NCBI GenBank assembly: GCA_018402345.1
Contig: JAGYIV010000007.1
Coordinates: forward strand, 62,001-126,000
From: Terrimicrobiaceae bacterium
GTDB lineage: Bacteria > Verrucomicrobiota > Verrucomicrobiia > Chthoniobacterales > Terrimicrobiaceae
Length of the DNA: 64,000 bases
Reading direction: 5' to 3'
Shown piece after piece: positions 9,808 to 18,137 of this stretch; position 1 is the first letter of the stretch, and every line of letters begins with the position of its first letter. The notes under the pieces were generated by a model that saw only the letters and a program-made list of their open reading frames with translations, searched no databases and was not told the origin of the DNA. The translations under genes and the position numbers were made by a program.

Positions 9808-10779
9808 GTGGGAAAATTCTCTTCGCCAACATTGATCGACATTGCACGCGTGTGCGATGTGAACATTTCCACCGTCTCGCGTGCGCTCAGCGACGACAGC
9901 CGTGTTCATCCGGAAACCAAAAAACGGATTTCCCAAACCGCCAAGCGGCTGGGTTACCGCCCGAATCTCGCCGCCCGGATGCTTCGGGCAAAAAAATCCC
10001 AGTTCTTTTGGTTCATCGCCCCGGATCTCGGCAACCCTGTCGACAGCGATTTGGTCGAGGAAGCGGCCCTCGCCGCGGCGGACAAGGACTACGACCTGCT
10101 TATCTCGCTCCACCTCGGCAAACAAAAAATCTTCGACCGCATTATCACCGCGATGCACTCCGCGCTCGCCAGCGGCGTGATTGTCAATCGTCGCGACATT
10201 GAGGACCTTTCCGCATTGCACGGCCTTGTGCACCAAGATTTTCCCGTCGTGCTCGTCGATGTGCCCATCGATTCCATGAACCTGCCTACGGTCACCACGG
10301 ACCATGCCAAGGCCGCGGACGCGCTGGTTCAAGCCTGCATCGACGCCGGTGCGAAATCCTTTCTGGTGCTCTTCAATCCCTCGCTCAACTTGGTCGACAA
10401 GCGCCGCCACGACGCCACACTCGTCGCGCTCAACGCCAGAGGCATTCCCTTCTCGACCGGGGCAAGGTTTTCATCCGGCGCCCCCTTGGCCGATCTGCCT
10501 TCCCCGCTGTGTCTCATTGAGTCGCATCAGACTTCGATCCAAGATTTTCTTTGGAACAATCCCGCCGTGGCCGAAGGCCGCGACATTCTCATCGGGTGCT
10601 TCGACCAGTGGATCGGATCGCCCGCACCGGCCCAGCGCGTGCTGGTCGCCGAGCAGGATTGCCAGGGAATCGCCCGGCGCACGGTCGACAAACTGGTCTC
10701 CCTCATCGAGACGGGCGTCTCCGTGAACGGGGCCAGCGAGATCGACCTTCCCCTGCTTCGCATCACCTCGAAAATTTAA
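9808..10779 (+). CDS. LacI-family transcriptional regulator
   Basis: 323 residues from a GTG start. An N-terminal helix-turn-helix, residues about 8-35 ('TLIDIARVCDVNISTVSRAL'), is followed by the hinge 'KRLGYRPNLAARML' and a periplasmic-binding-protein-like sugar-sensing domain. LacI proteins normally repress a local sugar operon until a ligand releases them. It lies between the GH38-HAD genes and the symporter-led operon. Similar near-palindromes at 5800-5817 and 10795-10812 are candidate operators, which would let it control both units. The ligand is unknown. Confidence 0.9.
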   Translation: MGKFSSPTLIDIARVCDVNISTVSRALSDDSRVHPETKKRISQTAKRLGYRPNLAARMLRAKKSQFFWFIAPDLGNPVDSDLVEEAALAAADKDYDLLISLHLGKQKIFDRIITAMHSALASGVIVNRRDIEDLSALHGLVHQDFPVVLVDVPIDSMNLPTVTTDHAKAADALVQACIDAGAKSFLVLFNPSLNLVDKRRHDATLVALNARGIPFSTGARFSSGAPLADLPSPLCLIESHQTSIQDFLWNNPAVAEGRDILIGCFDQWIGSPAPAQRVLVAEQDCQGIARRTVDKLVSLIETGVSVNGASEIDLPLLRITSKI

Positions 10780-10794
10780 ATTTTTTACCGGCCC

Positions 10795-10812
10795 ATACAA
10801 AGCTTTGCATTT
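10795..10812. promoter_or_regulatory. Putative LacI-family operator upstream of the symporter operon
   Basis: The sequence atacaaagctttgcattt contains the palindrome tgcaaagctttgta-type core and sits between the lacI-type gene and the long operon that starts at 10928. It is 15 of 18 identical to the site at 5800-5817. Confidence 0.5.
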
Positions 10813-10927
10813 AGGGTTGACGCACCGTGGCAGCTATGGGAGTGTTGTTATTCCCGCTCCCGATGAAGCCCCTTGAATCCCCGAACCCCGCTTTGCATGC
10901 AGAAGTCCACCCGGAGGACCGTCGGCG

Positions 10928-12901
10928 ATGAGTCTGTGGGACTGGGTGATCGTGGCGGTGTTGTTCGGCGGGATGTTCCTTCTCACGAACGCCACGCGGA
11001 AGTATCTGCGCGGAGTGAGCGATTTCCTGGCGGCGAACCGGCTGGCCGGGCGCTACATGTTGACGATCGGGGCGCAGGTCGGCGGCACCGGGGTGATCGC
11101 GGTGGTGGGAATGTTCGAGGCCTTTTACATCGCGGGCTTCTCCGCGACATGGTGGGGATTGATGGGCTTGCCGGTGGGGGTGATCATCGCGCTCACGGGA
11201 TTTGTTTATTACCGCTATCGTGAGACGCGCGCCTTGACGCTGGCGCAGTTTTTCGAGACGCGGTATTCGACGGACTTCCGCAAATTCGCGGGAGTGGTCT
11301 GCTTCATCACCGGAGTGATCAACTTCGGGGTGTTCCCGGCGGTCTCCGCGCGGTTCTACATTTATTTTTTGGGATTGCCCGCGAGTTTCGCCGTGCCGGG
11401 GCTGCCTTTCGAGCTATCCACCTTCGCCACGCTCATGGCGCTGGATTTGGGAGTCTCGGTGGCCATGGTGTTGTTTGGCGGCCAGATCAGCGTGATGCTC
11501 TCGGATTGCTACCAAGGCATCGTGAGCCTCGTGTGTTTCGTCCTTCTGGCGGCGTTCTGCCTGTGGCTGGTGGGATGGGCGAATGTGGTCGAGGCCACGC
11601 GGCTGGCTCCCGAGGACGCCTCGATGACGCACCCGTTGATGGGCGGCGGCATCAAGGATTTCAATGTCTGGTTTTATCTGATCGGAGTTTTGAGCGGCAT
11701 CTACACGCGGGCCGCGTGGCAGGGGTCGCAGGCCTACAATGCCTGTGCGCGGAGCCCCCACGAGCAGAAGATGGGGCAGATCATCGGCGGCTGGCGCTGG
11801 GATGTGCAGATGTGGATGGGGGTGGTGGTGGCTGTGTGCGTCTTCGCGATCCTCGGCCTGCCCGAGTTCTCGGGAACGGCGAAGGCCGTCGAGGCGCGCC
11901 TCTCGACGATCGACAGCGAAACGATCCAAGGCCAGATGCGCGTGTCGGTGACCCTTTCAGAAATCCTGCCCGTGGGCCTCAAGGGGCTGTTCCTTGCGGT
12001 GATGATCTTCCTCTCGATCAGCACCCACAACACCTACATGCACTCATGGGGCAGCATCTTCATCCAGGATGTGTGGATTCCCTTCCGCAAAAAAATCTAC
12101 TCGCCCGAGGAGCACATCCGCTTGCTGCGGCTCGCCGTGGCCGGCGTGGCGGTGTATGCGTTTTGCTTTGGCATGTTCCACTCGCCCAGCGTGCCGATCT
12201 TCATGTTCTGGGCGATCACGGGAACGATCTGGCTGCCGGGCGCGGGTGCCGCGGTGATCGGGGGCCTCTATTGGAAAAAGGGAACCTCGCAGGCCTGCTA
12301 TCCCGCGATTCTCTTCGGAGCGTTGGTGGGTTTCTTCGGGCTCATCTATCCCCCGATCCACAAGAGTTCGTTCGGCGAGGACTTTCCCATCAACAACCAA
12401 TACCTCTTCTTCATCGCCCTGGTCGGCTCGGGACTCCTCTACATCGTGGTCTCGCTGTTCACGCACAAGGGGCGGTCGTTCAACCTCGAAAAAATGCTCC
12501 ACCGCGGCCAGTGGGCGGTCGCCGAGGACCACGGCCAAAAGCCGCACGCGGTTTCGGTGTGGCAAAGGTTCATCGGAATCAACAAGGATTTCGACACCTT
12601 CGACCGGATTCTCGCCGTGTCCCTCGTGGTGTGGAACCTCTTCTGGATCGTTTGGTTTTTGAGCGTGACCCTGCTGAACCTGGTCCAACCCTTCGAGAGC
12701 GGCTGGTGGGAGCGATACTGGAAAATCCATATCTTTTTCTACCTTGGCTTCAACACCGTCGTGGCGATCTGGTTCACCATCGGGGGAACGATCGACATCC
12801 GGCGGCTCTTCCGCTCGCTCCGCACGGTCGAGCGGCGTGAAGAGGACGATGGACGCGCCGAGGTCGTGGGGGAAAAATCCAAGACGGAGGAGACACGATG
12901 A
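10928..12901 (+). CDS. Sodium:solute symporter (SSS family)
   Basis: 657 residues with about 13-14 hydrophobic segments, beginning 'MSLWDWVIVAVLFGGMFLL', then 'YLRGVSDFLAANRLAGRYML', the 'A..E' loop motif region 'SATWWGLMGLPVGVII' and 'RALTLAQFFETRYS'. These are hallmarks of SSS transporters, which couple Na+ influx to uptake of sugars, sialic acid, amino acids or similar solutes across the inner membrane. Its C-terminus is hydrophilic and highly charged. It is the first gene of the 20-kb glycan operon and its stop overlaps the start of the P1 gene (ATGA at 12898-12901). The likely cargo is a sugar released by the downstream enzymes, an inference from context. Confidence 0.88.
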   Translation: MSLWDWVIVAVLFGGMFLLTNATRKYLRGVSDFLAANRLAGRYMLTIGAQVGGTGVIAVVGMFEAFYIAGFSATWWGLMGLPVGVIIALTGFVYYRYRETRALTLAQFFETRYSTDFRKFAGVVCFITGVINFGVFPAVSARFYIYFLGLPASFAVPGLPFELSTFATLMALDLGVSVAMVLFGGQISVMLSDCYQGIVSLVCFVLLAAFCLWLVGWANVVEATRLAPEDASMTHPLMGGGIKDFNVWFYLIGVLSGIYTRAAWQGSQAYNACARSPHEQKMGQIIGGWRWDVQMWMGVVVAVCVFAILGLPEFSGTAKAVEARLSTIDSETIQGQMRVSVTLSEILPVGLKGLFLAVMIFLSISTHNTYMHSWGSIFIQDVWIPFRKKIYSPEEHIRLLRLAVAGVAVYAFCFGMFHSPSVPIFMFWAITGTIWLPGAGAAVIGGLYWKKGTSQACYPAILFGALVGFFGLIYPPIHKSSFGEDFPINNQYLFFIALVGSGLLYIVVSLFTHKGRSFNLEKMLHRGQWAVAEDHGQKPHAVSVWQRFIGINKDFDTFDRILAVSLVVWNLFWIVWFLSVTLLNLVQPFESGWWERYWKIHIFFYLGFNTVVAIWFTIGGTIDIRRLFRSLRTVERREEDDGRAEVVGEKSKTEETR

Positions 12902-15900
12902 GGGGGATGGTGGCGGTGCTGATTTCCCTCTCGCTCTCGTCCGCCGCATCCACGCTGGTCGATGTGGGTAGTGGGGTCGCGAACAAAAGCCCCGAGGTGG
13001 TGCACGAGATGCTGCGCACCGAGATGGGATCGTTTCGCGATGCGTTTGAGGTTTGCACGATCCCGGCCAAGGGTGCCACGGCCTCGTTTCAAGTCCCGTT
13101 CGCCCCGGAAACCTCTTCGCTGGTTCTCGAGGTTCAGGAAATCCACGACCGCCGACCGGATGCGTTTGGCTACATGGTTCTGGTCAACGGCACCGAAGTG
13201 TATTTCCGCACTTACCAGGAGCTCGGGGCAGGGCCGAACCACTATTTCATCGAAGTCCCCGCGGATCTTTTGAAGTCCGGGTCGCCCCTCGAGGTCACGC
13301 TGCGCCACGAGGGCGGGGGACCGTTCAGCATTGGCAAGGTGTGGGCGCACGGGGATTTTTTCGCGAAGGCGGATTCCTCCGGAAAAGTCGCCCGGCCGAT
13401 GGCGATTCTGTTTCCGACGAGTTCGATCCGCCTCGAGGGGGAAACCGAGGAGACCCTTCGCAAGGATCCCGGGGCGGAACTCGAGCGCTTCCGGAAAATG
13501 AAGGAACTCTACTCGGGATTCGAGGACTACAGTCCCGTGGGGGTTCTGGCGTTCGCTGGCGGCTACGGCCATGTCGATCCCGCCGAGGGCCGGAAATCCC
13601 TCTTTGAAAAAGTCGATCTTTCTTCCGAGGCCGGCATGCCGGGCCTCTGGCTCATCAATGGCACGGGGTGGGGCGGCAAGCCGATCGGCCCCGATGGATT
13701 GGGCGGCTGGTTCAGCGATATCCAATACACCTACACCACCTACGAACCCGCTCCCGGCGTGTGGCGGGCGTCGTGGCCGAACATGTGGGCGAACACGCCC
13801 GGCGCGGCGTTGCGGGATCCCGTGATGAACCGCTTTCTGGGAATCCGCTTCGGCCAAATGGTCGATGGGCTCCAAAACGAACTCGCCCTTCGCCGGTTGG
13901 CCGGAAAGCCATCCGAAACGATGATCATCCGGGAGTTCGCGCCCGCCAGCGGCGAGATTTCGCAGGCGGTGATCGAATCCGCCGCGAGGGACGGCGTGAC
14001 CCTCGATCCCGTCGACGGCCTCGATGCCGCCGAGCGTTTGTGGCTTCACCGGGATGCGGTGAACACCTGGCAGGAACTGGCGGATGGCACGGTCGGCGCG
14101 CTGGGCCGCGACATCGTGGTGGTGGACCGGGGCGACATCCGCCTGCCCCGCGAGCAGCTTTTCGACAATCTCTATGCGCATCCGGATTTTCTCACCGACC
14201 GTCCGATGAACGATCCCCGCTGGGGCGGCGGCCAGCACGGCATGGTCGATGGGCTCTGGAGCAGCGGCGAGATGGGGGAGGGGAAAAACTTCCGCGACAT
14301 CGCCTCGTATGACTACCTGCGTGCTCGCGGGAAGCTCTCCATGATCAACATGGAGCGCACGATCCTCAAAGAGGACTTCAGCGTGATGAAGCGCCACTAC
14401 GAGCGGGGATTCCAGTTCCTTTGCTTTTTCAACGCCGACCCCGGGGACGAGAAGTTGGTGAAGGCCGTGGACGGAATTTCGGGCGAGCCCGCCGATCCGC
14501 CGGTCCATCGCCAGCCCGTGCTGTTGGATATCGTGGCGCAGCGCCCGGGCGTCTTCGACGAAAAGCTCGTCTCGAGTGAAAACATGAAGGTCCACAGCGG
14601 TCTGCGGCTGGCCGTGGAGACTGTCGCGCAGCCCGGCGAGGTCGTGTATCGCATCACCAATTCCGGAGACCCGTTTCCGTCCGGATTCGCCTTGGAGCTG
14701 GACGGCCGGATTTCTCCCGGCGAGGGGAATCGCATCGAGGTGTTTCTTGGGGCCACTCCGCAAGGGATGGAAAAAATCGCCACGCTCACGGAAGCCGATC
14801 TGCCCGACCCGACACATTGGACGCCCTACATGACCACGCGCACGGAGATTCCGCTCGGCGAGTCGATGGTCGGCAGGACCGAGGCGTTTCTGAAACTTGT
14901 CTTCCATGCCCGCCACGCGCCCGATGCGGCCTTTCTTCTGGGATTCGGCGTGCAAAGCCAGTGGCCCCTGGCCAGCGGCCACCGCCGCCCCGCGACGCTT
15001 ACAAAAGGCCAACTCCGGGCCCTGCAATTGATGGTGCAGGACCGGGCCATCGCGCAACGCTTGCTCGAAAAATACCGTGCCGCCGGCGGGGACGGGGATG
15101 AAATCTCGCGCGAGGCCGCGAAATGGATCGCCGAGGGGCGCTCCCGCGACGCGGCCCACCTTCTTTCGGGATCCATCTCCGAACTCCCGCCCGCCACCTA
15201 TCTGGTTCGCGGCCACGGGCGCCTCGGACGCCATCCCCTCGAAGTGCGTTTTCAGAATCCCGAGGCTGCCGCTTTCCTTACATTGGAAAAGGCGGATTCG
15301 CACGAATGGGTTGTCTCGCTCGAGCCGGTCGGCGATCCGGTGGATTGCGAGTTGGTCCTTCTCGACACGCTGGCCAAGTGGACGGCGGAGCCCCTCGGCG
15401 AAAATCGCTGGAAACTGCTCGCCGCCTCGTCCGGCGGATCGGACCGTTTCACTCTGCAAGCTGCAGCCAAGTCGTCCCCCGCACCCGTTTACCCCTCGCA
15501 ACTCACGGGCCGTTGCCTGCTGGCGAAGGCCGATTCGATTCAGGTGGAGATCCAGGATTTGGAGCTGATGAACCATGCCTCGAGCCTCACCCTTCCCGTC
15601 GCCAAGGATGCCACGATCGTTCGGCGTCCGGCGCTCGAGACCGATCCCGAGGAGGAGGCAAAAGGAAATTCCCCGCAGCCATTCGATCGGGTCGAGTTGC
15701 AGTTGGACGCCGAAGGCCGCGTTACCCGCATCGAGGCGCTTTATGGATTCGTCCGGGGCACGATCAAGGCCTTCCATCCCGCCGCCGTGGTCGGCCGGCC
15801 ATCGAATGGCGCGATCGAACTCGAGGACGGCACGCGCTACGGATTGATCTTCGATCGCAAAGCCACTCACTTCGACACCGTGGCCATGCAGGGGCAGATT

Positions 15901-16515
15901 CTCGCCTATGAACTCCGGCATTTGCCATTGGCGATCCAAACCGGGCACCGTGTCGATCTGCGCTTCACCCCTGCTCTGGAGGACGGGGGCCTTCCCCGGC
16001 TTGTCTCCGTGAAACAGCCCCGGCGCATTCTTCTCGATGTCGATTACACGGCCGATGTCGATGGGGCTTGGAAAAAAGCCGCGCACTCCGTGGAAGGCGC
16101 CGATGTGCTTCCTCACAAGCCGGAGCCGAACTATCTCTACCGCGTCGTCATGCCCCTGCTGCGTCCCACGGAAGCCTTCCTTCCCGGATCCGTGACCTAT
16201 CATGTCGAATCGGCTCACCCTCTCGGCACCACGGTGGCCGAGATCGCCGCCCGGGCCTTCGACGACTCGAGCCGGGTGACCGTGTATGCCAGCGCGGACG
16301 GCCGTGAGTGGACGAAGTGCGGGCAGTTCGACAACACCTGGCAAAACAACATTTCGCAGACGCTGGACACCATTCCCTACCAATTCCTCGACCTCACGCC
16401 CGCCGTGCGGGGGCTGCGATCCTTTTACCTCAAACTCGAACTCGCGGCGAATTCCGCGGACCACCGGTTCTGCGTGGCCAAGCTGCGCGTTGCAACAGAA
16501 GACATCCAGCCATGA
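12898..16515 (+). CDS. Large secreted protein P1, unassigned (putative carbohydrate-active enzyme)
   Basis: 1,205 residues; the ATG overlaps the symporter stop. A signal peptide ('MRGMVAVLISLSLSSAAS') is followed by a beta-sandwich-like region, residues about 45-160 ('VLEVQEIHDRRPDAFGYMVL', 'EVYFRTYQELGAGPNHYF'), similar to carbohydrate-binding jelly rolls. Residues about 220-540 look like an enzyme core with 'IIREFAPASGEIS' (Glu346) and 'GLWSSGEMG' (Glu458), both kept in three paralogs in this window with almost the same spacing. The rest is several beta-rich domains, ending in a sandwich with 'VTVYASADGREWTKCGQF'. I do not recognise a named family. Co-transcription with sulfatases and glycosidases suggests a glycan-cutting or glycan-binding role outside the cytoplasm. 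A long open frame on the opposite strand here is a composition artefact. Confidence 0.85.
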   Translation: MRGMVAVLISLSLSSAASTLVDVGSGVANKSPEVVHEMLRTEMGSFRDAFEVCTIPAKGATASFQVPFAPETSSLVLEVQEIHDRRPDAFGYMVLVNGTEVYFRTYQELGAGPNHYFIEVPADLLKSGSPLEVTLRHEGGGPFSIGKVWAHGDFFAKADSSGKVARPMAILFPTSSIRLEGETEETLRKDPGAELERFRKMKELYSGFEDYSPVGVLAFAGGYGHVDPAEGRKSLFEKVDLSSEAGMPGLWLINGTGWGGKPIGPDGLGGWFSDIQYTYTTYEPAPGVWRASWPNMWANTPGAALRDPVMNRFLGIRFGQMVDGLQNELALRRLAGKPSETMIIREFAPASGEISQAVIESAARDGVTLDPVDGLDAAERLWLHRDAVNTWQELADGTVGALGRDIVVVDRGDIRLPREQLFDNLYAHPDFLTDRPMNDPRWGGGQHGMVDGLWSSGEMGEGKNFRDIASYDYLRARGKLSMINMERTILKEDFSVMKRHYERGFQFLCFFNADPGDEKLVKAVDGISGEPADPPVHRQPVLLDIVAQRPGVFDEKLVSSENMKVHSGLRLAVETVAQPGEVVYRITNSGDPFPSGFALELDGRISPGEGNRIEVFLGATPQGMEKIATLTEADLPDPTHWTPYMTTRTEIPLGESMVGRTEAFLKLVFHARHAPDAAFLLGFGVQSQWPLASGHRRPATLTKGQLRALQLMVQDRAIAQRLLEKYRAAGGDGDEISREAAKWIAEGRSRDAAHLLSGSISELPPATYLVRGHGRLGRHPLEVRFQNPEAAAFLTLEKADSHEWVVSLEPVGDPVDCELVLLDTLAKWTAEPLGENRWKLLAASSGGSDRFTLQAAAKSSPAPVYPSQLTGRCLLAKADSIQVEIQDLELMNHASSLTLPVAKDATIVRRPALETDPEEEAKGNSPQPFDRVELQLDAEGRVTRIEALYGFVRGTIKAFHPAAVVGRPSNGAIELEDGTRYGLIFDRKATHFDTVAMQGQILAYELRHLPLAIQTGHRVDLRFTPALEDGGLPRLVSVKQPRRILLDVDYTADVDGAWKKAAHSVEGADVLPHKPEPNYLYRVVMPLLRPTEAFLPGSVTYHVESAHPLGTTVAEIAARAFDDSSRVTVYASADGREWTKCGQFDNTWQNNISQTLDTIPYQFLDLTPAVRGLRSFYLKLELAANSADHRFCVAKLRVATEDIQP

Positions 16516-18137
16516 AAAAACTCCTCGCCACCGCCCTAGCCCCGCTGATCCTGGCCCTACCCACCGCCATGGCCGCCGACAAGCGGCCGAACATCATTCT
16601 ATTCCTTGCCGACGACATGGGCATTGGCGATGTGGGGGCCTACGGAAGCACCGATGTCTCCACTCCGAATATCGACCAACTCGCCGCGGAGGGGCTCAAA
16701 TTCACCGATGCCCACTCGCCGGCCGCCGTGTGCCAACCCACGCGCTATGCGATTCTCTCGGGCCGGTATTACAGCCGATCCGGCTACGGACGCATCCAGT
16801 CGGGGATTTATTTCCGCAAGGACGAGATTCTCTTTCCCAAACTTCTTCAGCAAGCGGGCTACAACACGGCCGCGTTTGGCAAGTGGCATCTGGGCTTTGG
16901 ACTTACCAATCGCGACGAGCCGACCGATTGGAATGGCGAGCTGAAGCCGGGGCCGAACGAATGCGGGTTCGACTGGTTTTTCGGCATGCCGCAAAGCCAC
17001 GCGCAGCCGCCCTATGTGTTTGTCGAGAACAGCCGCGTTTACAAAGGCGATCCGAACGATCCGATCGAGATGATCAGTTCGGCGGATGCCAAGGCGCGCG
17101 GGATCAAGCCCCCGGCGAACGCGCCTGCGGGCTGGGGGATGAGCATCGGAGGGAAGGCCGCGCACGAAGCCTGCGACATGTATCGGTTGGACCTCATCAT
17201 GGCGGACAAGGCCTGCGAATTCATCGGCCGTCAGTCTGCGGAGAAGCCGTTTTTCATTTACCTGCCATGGTTCGCTCCGCATGTGCCGTTGGCGGTCGCC
17301 GAGGAGTTCCGGGGGAAAAGCCCTTTGGGCAAGCGCCTCAAGAAACACAACAACAACGCGGTCCGGAATGCCGAATACTGCAACCAGTTGGATTTCGCGG
17401 TTGGCAAGGTGATGGCGAGCCTGCGGGAACGGGGGCTTGCGGACAACACGCTTGTCATTTTCACCAGCGACAATGGCGGGGCGATTTTTGCTGATAGTGC
17501 CTCGGTGGGTTACAAGACAAACGGCGAGTTTCTGGGAACCAAGACCGACACCTGGGAAGGCGGTCACCGCGTTCCCACGATCGCCTGGTGGCCTGGCAAA
17601 ATCGCCCCCGGCAAGACGACCAACAAACTGTTTTCGCTGACCGATCTCTACGACACCTTTCTGGCGGCGGCGGATGTGCCTGTGCCGCCCGGCGCAGCGG
17701 TGGACAGCGTGAACATGCTTCCGCTCCTGCTGGATCCCGTCAACGCGCCCGGCCTCGATGGCATGCTCTACAAGGGCAAGGCCTCGGCGTTGCGTGTCGG
17801 CGATTGGTCCTACCATCCACAGCAGGGACCGGGCGGACTTTTCGGGAAAGGTCCCATCGTGAAGTTGGGGCAGCGGCATTCGGACTATGACGAAAATGGA
17901 GAACTCCTTCCCGATGCCGCCGAGGAGCAGCTCTACAATCTCCGACTCGATCCCCACCAGACACGCAACCTTCTGCGGGAGGAGACCGAGGTGGCCCAGG
18001 CGATGCGCGACATCCTGAAAAATTTCAATCAGGCCAACCACAAAACGGAAGTGCCGCTGCAGGCCATCCTCGCCGACTTGCCCCCGGAGATGCTCTCCAA
18101 ACTCAACACCAACCCACTGCCTGCCAAAACCCGATGA
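16512..18137 (+). CDS. Secreted sulfatase (formylglycine-dependent, family S1)
   Basis: 541 residues starting at the ATG that overlaps the P1 stop. Signal peptide 'MKKLLATALAPLILALPTAM'. The alkaline-phosphatase-fold start 'PNIILFLADDMGIGD' carries the metal-binding Asp pair, and 'AAVCQPTRYAILSGR' holds Cys74 in the C-x-P-x-R motif that the maturation enzyme converts to formylglycine. Later motifs are 'AAFGKWHLGF', 'FFIYLPWFAPHVPL' and 'IFTSDNGG'. Such enzymes remove sulfate esters from polysaccharides. No maturase gene is in the window, so it must be supplied elsewhere. The six-hairpin gene follows with an ATGA overlap. Confidence 0.93.
   Translation: MKKLLATALAPLILALPTAMAADKRPNIILFLADDMGIGDVGAYGSTDVSTPNIDQLAAEGLKFTDAHSPAAVCQPTRYAILSGRYYSRSGYGRIQSGIYFRKDEILFPKLLQQAGYNTAAFGKWHLGFGLTNRDEPTDWNGELKPGPNECGFDWFFGMPQSHAQPPYVFVENSRVYKGDPNDPIEMISSADAKARGIKPPANAPAGWGMSIGGKAAHEACDMYRLDLIMADKACEFIGRQSAEKPFFIYLPWFAPHVPLAVAEEFRGKSPLGKRLKKHNNNAVRNAEYCNQLDFAVGKVMASLRERGLADNTLVIFTSDNGGAIFADSASVGYKTNGEFLGTKTDTWEGGHRVPTIAWWPGKIAPGKTTNKLFSLTDLYDTFLAAADVPVPPGAAVDSVNMLPLLLDPVNAPGLDGMLYKGKASALRVGDWSYHPQQGPGGLFGKGPIVKLGQRHSDYDENGELLPDAAEEQLYNLRLDPHQTRNLLREETEVAQAMRDILKNFNQANHKTEVPLQAILADLPPEMLSKLNTNPLPAKTR

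Noticed and set aside
12739-16464. A 1,241-codon minus-strand open frame opposite P1, and another of 1,109 codons opposite P3 (27464-30793)
   Set aside because: They mirror the coding strand in high-GC genes; the translations are rich in repeated R, G and H with no domain, while P1 and P3 on the plus strand have signal peptides and shared motifs.
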